Below the pieces are notes generated by a model. That model had not been told where the DNA came from. It saw only the letters and a list, made by a program, of their open reading frames with translations, and searched no databases. Below are positions 1-6,132 of a stretch of 8,271 nucleotides of DNA, in pieces. The translations under genes were made by a program, and so were the position numbers. Position 1 is the first letter of the stretch. Each line of letters opens with the position of its first letter. This DNA comes from Actinomycetota bacterium (GTDB lineage Bacteria > Actinomycetota > Thermoleophilia > Solirubrobacterales > Thermoleophilaceae), in the NCBI GenBank assembly GCA_005883295.1, contig VAWV01000023.1, forward strand, positions 1 to 8,271, read 5' to 3'.

Positions 1-161
1 GAGAGGTTGTGCCGATCTGCATGGTCCACATGCAGAACTGCACGGCCCGCGCTCGGATCGGCGCGATTGTGCGGTTTTGCATGGCGGGACCGAGGGACCA
101 CATACGTGTAAGCCCCTAAGTGCTGCTTTTCGCCGGGGCAGCTCCGACCGCCCCGCGGAGA
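1..161. other. Non-coding left flank downstream of the CorC-like gene
   Basis: No convincing reading frame was found here. It is visibly less GC-rich than the genes and contains the repeat and palindrome cluster described separately (5-84). The remainder (85-161) has an AT-richer patch around 101-130 and a weak inverted repeat, CGGGGC at 134-139 with GCCCCG at 150-155. That stem has a 10-base loop and no T-run, so I do not call it a terminator. The region lies downstream of the minus-strand CorC-like gene. If a minus-strand gene begins beyond the left edge, this would be its promoter region. Confidence 0.6.
5..84. repeat. Cluster of direct and inverted TGCATGG-type motifs
   Basis: Bases 5-24 and 65-84 form an imperfect direct repeat, 16 of 20 identical and exactly 60 bases apart, with consensus GRTTGTGCSGWTYTGCATGG. 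The core GWWYTGCAYGG occurs on the plus strand at 14-24, 35-45 and 74-84, and a close variant occurs on the minus strand at 28-38. TCTGCATG (16-23) pairs perfectly with CATGCAGA (29-36) around a 5-base loop. TGCAG (31-35) also pairs with CTGCA (38-42). GCCGATC (11-17) is matched by its inverse GATCGGC (56-62). Such density suggests protein binding sites or a structured element. The function is unknown. Confidence 0.55.
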
Positions 162-1538
162 TCAGCCCCGCTCGCTCGCCTCGCTCGCCTCCGGCGTCTC
201 CGACGACCCAGGCGCCTCCGATGCCTCTCGCGGCTCGCGCCGGTGCGGCTCGTGATCGCGTATGCGCACGGCCTCCACCCGGTTCTCGCGGACCGACTCG
301 ACCCGCAGCGAGTATCCGTTCACGTGCACGATGTCGCCGCGCTTCGGCAGCCGGCCGAGCTCGCTGAACACGAACCCGCCGATCGAGTTGTAGGCGTCGG
401 ACTCGCTGGGAAGCTCGATGCCGTAGTCGTCGAGATCCGTGATCGGCACGTGACCGCGCACGTAGTAGTCGCCGTTCGGCAACCGCCGCACCGCGCCGCC
501 GGCGGGATCCGACTCGTCGAAGATCTCGCCGACGACCTCCTCGATGATGTCCTCGATCGTGACGATGCCGGCCGTCCGCCCGTATTCGTCGATCACGATC
601 GCCATCGAGGCCCGCTGGCGCTGGAGGTCCGCGAGCAGGTCGTCGAGTGGCTTCGTCTCTGGCACGATCAGCGCGGGCTTCACCGCGGGCTCGATCGAGG
701 CCTCGCGCCCCTCGCTCATCAGCAGCCGGGCGAGCGAGTTGTTGTGAACGATCCCGCGCACGCGGTCGGTGCTCTCCTCCTCGGTCACCAGGAGACGCGT
801 GTGTCCGGAGTCGACGCAGCGCCGCAGCGCCGTGCTCACGTTCTCCCCGACGTCCACGGTCACGACCGCCGGGATCGGGGTCATCACCTGCCGCGCCTCC
901 TGCTCGTGGAGGTGGAAGACGCCGGAGAGCATCCCGGCCTCCCCGGGGTCGAGCGTCCCGCCAGTGGCGCTGCGCGCGATCAGGAACTTGAGGTCCTCGG
1001 ACGTGGTGCTCTCTTCCCCCACCAGCTCGGGCCGGACGCCGAGCGGGCGGAGGATCACCCCGGCGAGCGCGGTGAGGGCGACGCTGATCGGCCTGAACAG
1101 CTGGTTGAAGAACGCGAGTGGACGCGCCAGGCGCCTGGCCACGCCCTCCGCGCGCGCGACCGTGTAGATCTTCGGCACCAGCTCGCCGAACGTGATGTGC
1201 AGGCTCGTCAGCACGATGTACGCCACGATCCCGGCGATCGTCACGGCCGCGGCGTGCCCGAGCGGTGTGCCGAGCGGCTTCTTGAGGTAGTGCGCGAGCA
1301 CGGGCTCGCCCACGGCGCCGATACCGATCGACGCGAACGTGATCCCGACCTGGCAGACGGCGATGTACTCGTCGATCCGGTCGATCTGCCCGCGCACCTG
1401 CGCCGCGCCCGACGCGCCCTCGTTCTCGAGTGCATCCAGGCGGTCGACGCGCGAGCGGACCAGCGCGTACTCCGCGGCCACGAAGAACGCGTTGAGCGCG
1501 ATCAGCGCGGGAACGCCCAGGAGCAGCAGCGCTAGCAA
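162..1538 (-). CDS. CorC/HlyC-family CNNM-CBS membrane protein
   Basis: The 458-residue protein has the usual layout and length of the family often annotated as hemolysin-like or magnesium/cobalt efflux (CorC, YhdP/PaeA-like). A DUF21/CNNM membrane domain (about 1-200) opens with a hydrophobic helix ending in NAFFVAAEYALV and contains the signature GELVPK (118-123). Other likely membrane segments lie near 60-80, 95-115 and 145-165. A CBS pair follows, CBS1 from about 218 (RQVMTPIPAVVTVDV) and CBS2 about 282-340 (DEYGRTAGIVTIEDIIEE), then a CorC_HlyC domain (about 350-428). CNNM proteins are linked to Mg2+ extrusion with nucleotide sensing by the CBS pair; the substrate here is inferred. The start is TTG, the only usual start codon after the in-frame TAG at 1563-1565, and it places the first helix at the N-terminus. 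A GGGGGG tract lies about 11 bases upstream. The tail (about 430-458) is Glu/Ser/Pro-rich and probably disordered. Confidence 0.93.
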   Translation of the reverse strand: MLALLLLGVPALIALNAFFVAAEYALVRSRVDRLDALENEGASGAAQVRGQIDRIDEYIAVCQVGITFASIGIGAVGEPVLAHYLKKPLGTPLGHAAAVTIAGIVAYIVLTSLHITFGELVPKIYTVARAEGVARRLARPLAFFNQLFRPISVALTALAGVILRPLGVRPELVGEESTTSEDLKFLIARSATGGTLDPGEAGMLSGVFHLHEQEARQVMTPIPAVVTVDVGENVSTALRRCVDSGHTRLLVTEEESTDRVRGIVHNNSLARLLMSEGREASIEPAVKPALIVPETKPLDDLLADLQRQRASMAIVIDEYGRTAGIVTIEDIIEEVVGEIFDESDPAGGAVRRLPNGDYYVRGHVPITDLDDYGIELPSESDAYNSIGGFVFSELGRLPKRGDIVHVNGYSLRVESVRENRVEAVRIRDHEPHRREPREASEAPGSSETPEASEASERG

Positions 1539-1611
1539 GAGGTGCGCGCCCCCCGGGTCGGGCTACTTCGAGGAGGGTCGTCGTCGGCCATCAAGGCGAA
1601 CGGGGCGCAGG
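1539..1611. other. Short gap between secreted propeller gene and CorC-like gene
   Basis: If the upstream gene really ends at 1612, only 73 bases separate it from the CorC-like start. I see no T-tailed hairpin. Co-transcription of the two genes is possible but not shown. Confidence 0.4.
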
Positions 1612-1735
1612 CTACCAACTGGCCCCGGCCACGTAGATCTGGCTCGGGCCGTCCCGCTCCGTCTCAAAAGCCGCCGCCACGCGCTTGCCCGAGCACGCCA
1701 GCTCCGGGCGCCGTGCTCCGGGCCGCGCTCGCATC
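1612..1735 (-). pseudogene. Displaced last part of the propeller gene (frameshift)
   Basis: In the annotated frame the protein turns to low-quality sequence after residue 803 (VAFQD) and stops at 1664-1666. Skipping one base, the next frame reads ACSGKRVAAAFETERDG and later SQIYVAGASW, ending at TAG 1612-1614. This stretch copies the preceding blade (ACVVGKRALVAFQD, residues 790-803) and looks like a normal final propeller strand. The shift lies between about 1733 and 1700. Reading through it would give a protein of about 842 residues. It could be a true 1-base insertion, a sequencing or assembly error, or a +1 recoding site. No slippery sequence is obvious, so an error or mutation is more likely. 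Confidence 0.7.
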
Positions 1736-4141
1736 CTGGAACGCCACGAGCGCGCGCTTCCCGACAACGCACGCGGACGGTGAGAACGTGGAGACCGGGC
1801 GCGTGCCGTACGGATCGATCTGGTGGTTGGGCTTGCCGGGTACGGCCGCGTAGATGTCGTACTGCTCGTGCGGCACGTGCCCGGCGGACGCGCGCTTGCG
1901 CCATTCGGTCCAGGTGACCAGCGAACCGTGCGGGAGCAGGAGCGGGTCGGGCGAGTCGGCGAGCTCCTCCTGCTGGTTCGAGCCCTCCACGTTGTCCGTC
2001 ACCCGTAGCTGCGACCCAAACGTTGCACCGCCATTGGAGGAGGCCCGGGAGAAGGCGCCCCAGTCGTAATTCTGGAAGTCGATCCACGTCGCCAGCACGC
2101 CACGTCCGCGAGCGGCGATCCGCGGAGCCCAGGCGTTGTCGAGCTTCGAAGCGAGGCCCGCCGGTTGGCCGGTGTCGAGCCTGCGCGCGGCCTCCGGCAC
2201 GCCGGCGCGAACGCGCGTGTAGTAGATGCCCGACTGGGGCAGGGCGTCATCGCTCGAGATCGCGCGGTCGTCCACGAACACGGCGTGCACCAGGTCGCCC
2301 CTCCCCTGTGCGAGCGCCGGCCGCCATTGCCAGGCTCGCGCGGGGGTGCTCGGATCGATCGCGCGCGCCCTGCCGAAGCGCCGCCCGCCGTCGGTCGAGC
2401 GCGCGAGGTACACGCGCTGCACGCTGCTCGAGTCGTCGTTCCAGGCGACCGTCACGATCCCCTGCGGGCCGACGGCGACCGCGGGCCACTGCTCGTTCGC
2501 GGCGCCGGCGCGCCGGCCCGTTGGCCTCACCGGCCTGGACCAGGTCCGTCCGCCGTCCGCGGTCCGCGCCAGCAGCACCTGGTCGTGGCCCAGGCGGCGC
2601 TCCTCGAACGCGATCACTCCGTGGCGGCCACGCAGCGCGATCGCGGCGTTGCGCTGGTCATGCGTCGAGCGGTGGACCGGGCGGGAGCGCCCGAACGGCG
2701 CGGCCCTCACCAGCTTCCCCCGGTAGCGCCGCCGCCGAGGCCGCGGGTTCAGCTGCACATCGCGCCAGAGCACGCCCTCCACGTGGCCGTTCTCGCACGG
2801 CCCGGGCTTCGACGGGTCCGGGCACATCACACCAGAGCCGGGCAGGAGCGCGTGCCCCGCGATCGACAGCCGGTGGCGCCTGGCCGGGAAGGGCTCGCCG
2901 GGCCGGATCGGGTCGCGCACGACCCAGGGCATCACAGAGGCGAGGCCGGGACGGTCGGGCTGGCCGACCAGGTGCCCGCGCGGGCTCGACCGCCCGCGCG
3001 GCTTGAGCACCAGGTGCGACTGCTGGTCCGCCGAGAAGTCGTAGATGTTCCCGTTCAGCGACGGCTCGACCATCGCCTCGAGTGACGGAAGCCGTAGGAC
3101 ATCCGAGTACCCGGAACCGAGCATCGTGTCGGGCGACCACATGCGGCTGTCGTCGACGGTGTCGCCCACGAAGAACTCGGGCTGAACCAGCAGATTCACG
3201 TGCGCCTCGTCGAGCCGGGCCTGCACGTCCGGCATCCAGGCGTCCTTGCTGGTGACGAAGCCGAGCGTCCCCACCGGGGTGCGCAGGGCGGTGAGGCCGC
3301 GGTCGACCGTCCCGGGGACGAGGTCGAGCTGGCCCGGGAGCTCGGTGGGCGTGAGGTACTCCTTGATCTGCTTGGAGCGGAGGCGCCCGCGCGGGTCGAA
3401 GACGAGCGCCATGTTCGAGGCCTTCGGCGTGGTCGCCTCGTAGACGTAGTCGCGCGTGGGGTCGAACGGATCGCCGAGCTGCTTCACGCGCGCCGGGTTC
3501 TGCTCGGCGCAGCGCTCCGCCGTCGGAAGGCGCGGAGGGCTTGCGGCATTGAAGGCCGCCCTGTCGTTGCACACGACCTTCCAGTCCTGCGCCATGTCGA
3601 TCCCCGCCTCCAGCCAGACGTGATAGCGGCGCGCCATCTCCGAGAACGTCTCCACCGCCACGTGGGCGAACGTGTCGGTGAGCGATAGGGCGAGCAGGCG
3701 GACCTGCGGCGTGCGCGCGGCGACGGCCGGATACTTGGCGCTGTAGTACGCGTTCTGCTGCGGGTACATCCCGATCAGGGTCACGACGGCTCCGTCCAGC
3801 GAGCCCGAGTTGCGCGCCGGAGCGCCGCGCTGCCCGGTCAGCGCCGCGAACAGGCCGACGTCCTCCGGCCAGACCACGAGGTTGCGATGGCCCCGCAGGT
3901 GCGAGGCGAAGTCGTCGGCGCCCGACTGGATCAGAGGCCGGCCGGGACCGCGAAGCCGCCGGTCGGCCAGCCCGAACATCTTGTCGTGGAAGGTCTGCCG
4001 GCTCTGCATCCAGGCCAGGTCGAGCTTGGGCTGGACCGCGAAGACCCGCACCGTCCGAGCTGCGGCCGGCGCCGCCGCGAGAAGCACGGCGAGCGCCACG
4101 GCGGCCGCGCAGCTAGGCCAGCGGATCGATCTTCTTCGCAA
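1664..4141 (-). CDS. Secreted nitrilase-like domain fused to Asp-box beta-propeller
   Basis: The frame encodes 825 residues. Residues 1-29 form a signal peptide: Arg-rich start, hydrophobic core, AxA cleavage near 28. Residues 30 to about 465 resemble the carbon-nitrogen hydrolase (nitrilase/amidase) fold, with Glu93 in VVWPED, Lys260 in KQIKEYLTPTE and a SKDAWMPD motif (298-305) where active members have Cys-Tyr-Asp. The nucleophile position is therefore Ser298, so normal amidase activity is doubtful. A basic linker (466-493) leads to a sialidase/BNR-type propeller (about 495 to the end) with Asp boxes at 526-534, 581-589 and 700-708. True sialidase active-site residues could not be confirmed. 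The start is TTG, 29 bases inside the dehydratase gene; it gives the signal peptide its basic n-region, although a later GTG (residue 15) is possible. The C-terminus after about residue 803 is probably out of frame. The product is likely extracellular or cell-surface; its ligand is unknown. Confidence 0.8.
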   Translation of the reverse strand: MRRRSIRWPSCAAAVALAVLLAAAPAAARTVRVFAVQPKLDLAWMQSRQTFHDKMFGLADRRLRGPGRPLIQSGADDFASHLRGHRNLVVWPEDVGLFAALTGQRGAPARNSGSLDGAVVTLIGMYPQQNAYYSAKYPAVAARTPQVRLLALSLTDTFAHVAVETFSEMARRYHVWLEAGIDMAQDWKVVCNDRAAFNAASPPRLPTAERCAEQNPARVKQLGDPFDPTRDYVYEATTPKASNMALVFDPRGRLRSKQIKEYLTPTELPGQLDLVPGTVDRGLTALRTPVGTLGFVTSKDAWMPDVQARLDEAHVNLLVQPEFFVGDTVDDSRMWSPDTMLGSGYSDVLRLPSLEAMVEPSLNGNIYDFSADQQSHLVLKPRGRSSPRGHLVGQPDRPGLASVMPWVVRDPIRPGEPFPARRHRLSIAGHALLPGSGVMCPDPSKPGPCENGHVEGVLWRDVQLNPRPRRRRYRGKLVRAAPFGRSRPVHRSTHDQRNAAIALRGRHGVIAFEERRLGHDQVLLARTADGGRTWSRPVRPTGRRAGAANEQWPAVAVGPQGIVTVAWNDDSSSVQRVYLARSTDGGRRFGRARAIDPSTPARAWQWRPALAQGRGDLVHAVFVDDRAISSDDALPQSGIYYTRVRAGVPEAARRLDTGQPAGLASKLDNAWAPRIAARGRGVLATWIDFQNYDWGAFSRASSNGGATFGSQLRVTDNVEGSNQQEELADSPDPLLLPHGSLVTWTEWRKRASAGHVPHEQYDIYAAVPGKPNHQIDPYGTRPVSTFSPSACVVGKRALVAFQDASAARSTAPGAGVLGQARGGGF

Positions 4142-4391
4142 GCTCGAAGTCGTTCTCGGTGATCCCGCCCTGCGAGTGCGTCGACAGCGAGACGGTCACG
4201 GTGTTCCACGAGATCGAGAGGTCGGGGTGATGGTTCATCTCCTCCGCCGCCGGTGTGATCCGGTTCACGAACTCGACCGAGCCCTTGAAGTCGTCGAACT
4301 TGAACTGCTTGCGCAGAACGGCGCCGTCCCGCTCCCAGCCCTCCAGGTCCGCGAGCCGTTCGCGGATCTCGTCATCCTCGAGAAGTGCCAT
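4113..4391 (-). CDS. Pterin-4a-carbinolamine dehydratase
   Basis: The 92-residue protein has normal length for the family. It matches the signature E-x3-H-H-P-x5-W-x9-H-x8-D, with Glu50, His54, His55, Pro56, Trp62, His72 and Asp81. The three histidines are those used for catalysis in characterised PCDs. The enzyme dehydrates 4a-hydroxytetrahydrobiopterin so that the cofactor of aromatic amino acid hydroxylases can be recycled; it acts in the cytoplasm. No hydroxylase gene is in the window, so its partner is unknown. The frame is open further upstream to 4481, but those codons are antisense to the conserved start of the binding-protein gene. The ATG at 4391, preceded by GGGGGA, gives the normal family N-terminus. 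The downstream secreted gene begins inside its last 29 bases, suggesting translational coupling. Confidence 0.93.
   Translation of the reverse strand: MALLEDDEIRERLADLEGWERDGAVLRKQFKFDDFKGSVEFVNRITPAAEEMNHHPDLSISWNTVTVSLSTHSQGGITENDFELAKKIDPLA
4380..4385 (+). promoter_or_regulatory. Likely ribosome binding site of the BtuF-like gene
   Basis: GAGAAG lies 7 bases before the GTG at 4393 and within the first codons of the opposite-strand dehydratase gene. It favours 4393 over the alternative GTG at 4402, which has only a C-rich stretch before it. Confidence 0.4.
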
Positions 4392-4392
4392 C

Positions 4393-5379
4393 GTGTCCCC
4401 CGTGCGCATAGCCAGCCTGGTCCCGTCCGCGACCGAGACGCTGTTCGCCCTCGGGCTCGGCGACGACGTGGTCGCGGTCACTCACGAGTGCGATTATCCG
4501 CCAGAGGCCCGGGACCTGCCCCAGCTCACCCGCTCGGCGATCCCCGAGGACCTTGGACCCGCCGCGATCGACCGCGAGGTCCGCAAGCGCATCGGGCGCG
4601 GCGAGGCGATCTACGAGCTCGATCACTGGGTCCTGCGCGACCTGCACCCGGAGCTGATCGTCACCCAGGCCCTCTGCGAGGTGTGCGCGGTGTCGTCGGA
4701 CGACGTCCGGGCCCTCGCGGAAGAGCTCCATCCCGCGCCGCAGGTCCTTTCACTCGACCCGACCACGCTCGGCGAGGTGCTCGCGGGCGCACGCGACCTG
4801 GCCGCCGCGGCCGGTGTACCCGAGGATGGCCGCCGGCTGGTGGAGCGGGCGGCGGCGAGGATCGACCGCGTGCGCGACGCCATGGACGGCGCGACCGCCC
4901 GACGGACCGCGGCGCTCGAGTGGCTCGACCCGCCGTACGTCGGCGGCCACTGGGTCCCTCAGATGATCGAGCTCGCGGGCGGTGAGGACCCGCTCGGCTT
5001 CTCGGGGGAGCGGTCTCGGACCGCCACCTGGGACGAGATCGAAGCGGCCCGGCCGGATGTGGTCGTGGTGATGCCCTGCGGCTACGACGCGGGGCGCTCG
5101 GCCGAGGAGGCCCGCGCATATGCGGACCGGCTCGCCGCGCTGGGGGCGGACACCGTCGTGGCGGTCGACGCCGCGGCGTACTTCTCGCGGCCGGGCCCGC
5201 GGCTCGTGGACGGGCTGGAGCTGCTCGCGCACGTGATCCACCCCGAGCTGGTCGAGGCGCCCGCGCGGGGGCGTCAGGCGCTGATCCCGATCGCGCCCGC
5301 CACGGCCGCCGCCCCGAGCAGCGCGACCAGCCCGCCCGTCACCGCGAACGGCAGCCGCAGCCGCGGACCGACCTCGTAG
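4393..5379 (+). CDS. BtuF-like (TroA-superfamily) binding protein without signal peptide
   Basis: The 328-residue protein belongs to the helical-backbone binding-protein family often annotated as cobalamin-binding or Fe/B12 ABC substrate-binding protein (COG0614). Family marks are IASLVPSATETLFALGLG (6-23), THECDYPPEA (30-39), PELIVTQALCEVCAV (86-100), GGHWVPQMIELAGG (184-197), MPCGYD (227-232) and YFSRPGPRLVDGLELLAHVIHPE (263-285), separated by a long helical stretch as expected. There is no signal peptide or lipobox Cys, so it is probably cytoplasmic, and no permease or ATPase gene is adjacent. A role as transporter subunit is therefore doubtful. The GTG at 4393 was chosen for its ribosome site; GTG 4402 (325 residues) is possible. 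The last 35 residues (294-328) are antisense to the rhomboid gene, Ala/Pro/Ser-rich and beyond where the family normally ends. It is the only plus-strand gene here. Confidence 0.85.
   Translation: MSPVRIASLVPSATETLFALGLGDDVVAVTHECDYPPEARDLPQLTRSAIPEDLGPAAIDREVRKRIGRGEAIYELDHWVLRDLHPELIVTQALCEVCAVSSDDVRALAEELHPAPQVLSLDPTTLGEVLAGARDLAAAAGVPEDGRRLVERAAARIDRVRDAMDGATARRTAALEWLDPPYVGGHWVPQMIELAGGEDPLGFSGERSRTATWDEIEAARPDVVVVMPCGYDAGRSAEEARAYADRLAALGADTVVAVDAAAYFSRPGPRLVDGLELLAHVIHPELVEAPARGRQALIPIAPATAAAPSSATSPPVTANGSRSRGPTS
4396..4401 (-). promoter_or_regulatory. Likely ribosome binding site of the dehydratase gene
   Basis: On the minus strand GGGGGA lies 4 bases before the ATG at 4391. It falls inside the first codons of the plus-strand BtuF-like gene and supports the short dehydratase start. 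Confidence 0.45.
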
Positions 5380-6086
5380 AGCGCGATCGCGGCGAGCGTC
5401 CCGCCGACGAGGCCGCCGATGTGGCCGCCAATCGAGATGCCGCTGATCGTGAACGAGAGGAGCAGGTTGAAGCCCAGCCAGAACACCAGGCCGCTCTCCA
5501 TCGGGTTGATCCCGCGCGAGCGGAGCACGATGATCGCCGCGCCGAGCAGGCCGAAGATGGCCCCCGAGGCGCCGACCGTGTAGCCCACCGGCTGGGCCAC
5601 GAGAGCGCCGAATGAGCCCGCGAGCAGCGAGCAGAAGTAGATCAGCAGGAACCGCGCCCGCCCCGCGACGGGCTCGAGCAGGCTGCCCAGGATCCAGAGG
5701 GAGAGCATGTTGAACAGCAGGTGGGTCAGCCCCGCGTGGATGAAGCCCGAGGTGACGATGCGCCAGACGTCGCCGTGCGCGACGGTGGCCCGGGACAGCG
5801 CGCCGTCGCGCAGGATCGCGCTGCTGCCGAGCCCCGCCGCGCCGCTGCCCCCGCCCAGGAGCGATGCGAGCTCCACGATCACGTTGACCACGATCAGCGC
5901 GTAGGTGACTGTGGGCTGCTCGAAGGCGCCGCCGGAGTAGCGCCGCACCCGGGTCCGCTCCCGCGCGCACTCCGGGCAGCGCATTCCGACCGGGGTCGTG
6001 GTCATGCAGTCCGGGCAGATTGGCCGCCCGCAGTTGGAGCACGCGACCCCGGTTTCGCGATTGGGATGGCGGTAGCAGACAGGCAC
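5274..6086 (-). CDS. Rhomboid intramembrane serine protease with N-terminal zinc finger
   Basis: The 270-residue membrane protease cleaves transmembrane substrates within the bilayer. Residues 4-40 form a B-box-like zinc-binding segment with Cys4, His7, Cys16, Cys19, Cys24, Cys27, Cys37 and Cys40. The rhomboid core follows: first helix about 59-78, HAGLTHLLFN (117-126) with the conserved His117, His122 and Asn126, catalytic Ser174 in GASGAIFG, and catalytic His222 in GHIGGLVGG. Six to seven membrane helices are evident, the last at about 248-268. The dyad is intact, so it should be active. The start is GTG at 6086, required to include the first zinc ligands; its ribosome site is weak. The gene begins 46 bases after the anti-sigma stop on the same strand and is probably co-transcribed. 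Its 3' end overlaps the convergent binding-protein gene by 106 bases. Rhomboids with this zinc segment are common in actinobacteria; the substrate is unknown. Confidence 0.93.
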   Translation of the reverse strand: MPVCYRHPNRETGVACSNCGRPICPDCMTTTPVGMRCPECARERTRVRRYSGGAFEQPTVTYALIVVNVIVELASLLGGGSGAAGLGSSAILRDGALSRATVAHGDVWRIVTSGFIHAGLTHLLFNMLSLWILGSLLEPVAGRARFLLIYFCSLLAGSFGALVAQPVGYTVGASGAIFGLLGAAIIVLRSRGINPMESGLVFWLGFNLLLSFTISGISIGGHIGGLVGGTLAAIALYEVGPRLRLPFAVTGGLVALLGAAAVAGAIGISA

Positions 6087-6132
6087 CGCTCACGACGATA
6101 TCCGCGCGCGCGGGCGCTTTCTTAGCGCTGTC

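Noticed and set aside
134..155. Inverted repeat CGGGGC/GCCCCG as terminator of the CorC-like gene
   Set aside because: It has a six-pair stem, a 10-base loop and no T-tract on the minus strand. Such pairs are common by chance in GC-rich DNA.
120..1535. Long plus-strand open frame (471 codons) opposite the CorC-like gene
   Set aside because: It is the antisense shadow of a clearly conserved protein. Its product is Arg/His/Asp-rich with no recognisable domain, as expected from GC-rich codon bias.
2023..3085. Two long plus-strand open frames opposite the secreted propeller gene
   Set aside because: Their translations are Arg/Ala/Pro-rich and featureless, whereas the minus strand carries Asp boxes and a signal peptide.
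4392..4481. Upstream 30-codon extension of the dehydratase frame
   Set aside because: It is antisense to the conserved N-terminus of the BtuF-like gene and has no family similarity. The ATG at 4391 gives the normal N-terminus.
4750..6093. 447-codon minus-strand frame spanning the rhomboid and binding-protein genes
   Set aside because: It is out of frame with the rhomboid, whose zinc ligands and catalytic motifs are intact, and its own product is low complexity.
6113..6129. Stem GCGCT/AGCGC just after the anti-sigma stop as a terminator
   Set aside because: The stem has only 5-6 pairs and is followed by C and G rather than a U-run. It does not justify splitting the operon before the rhomboid gene.
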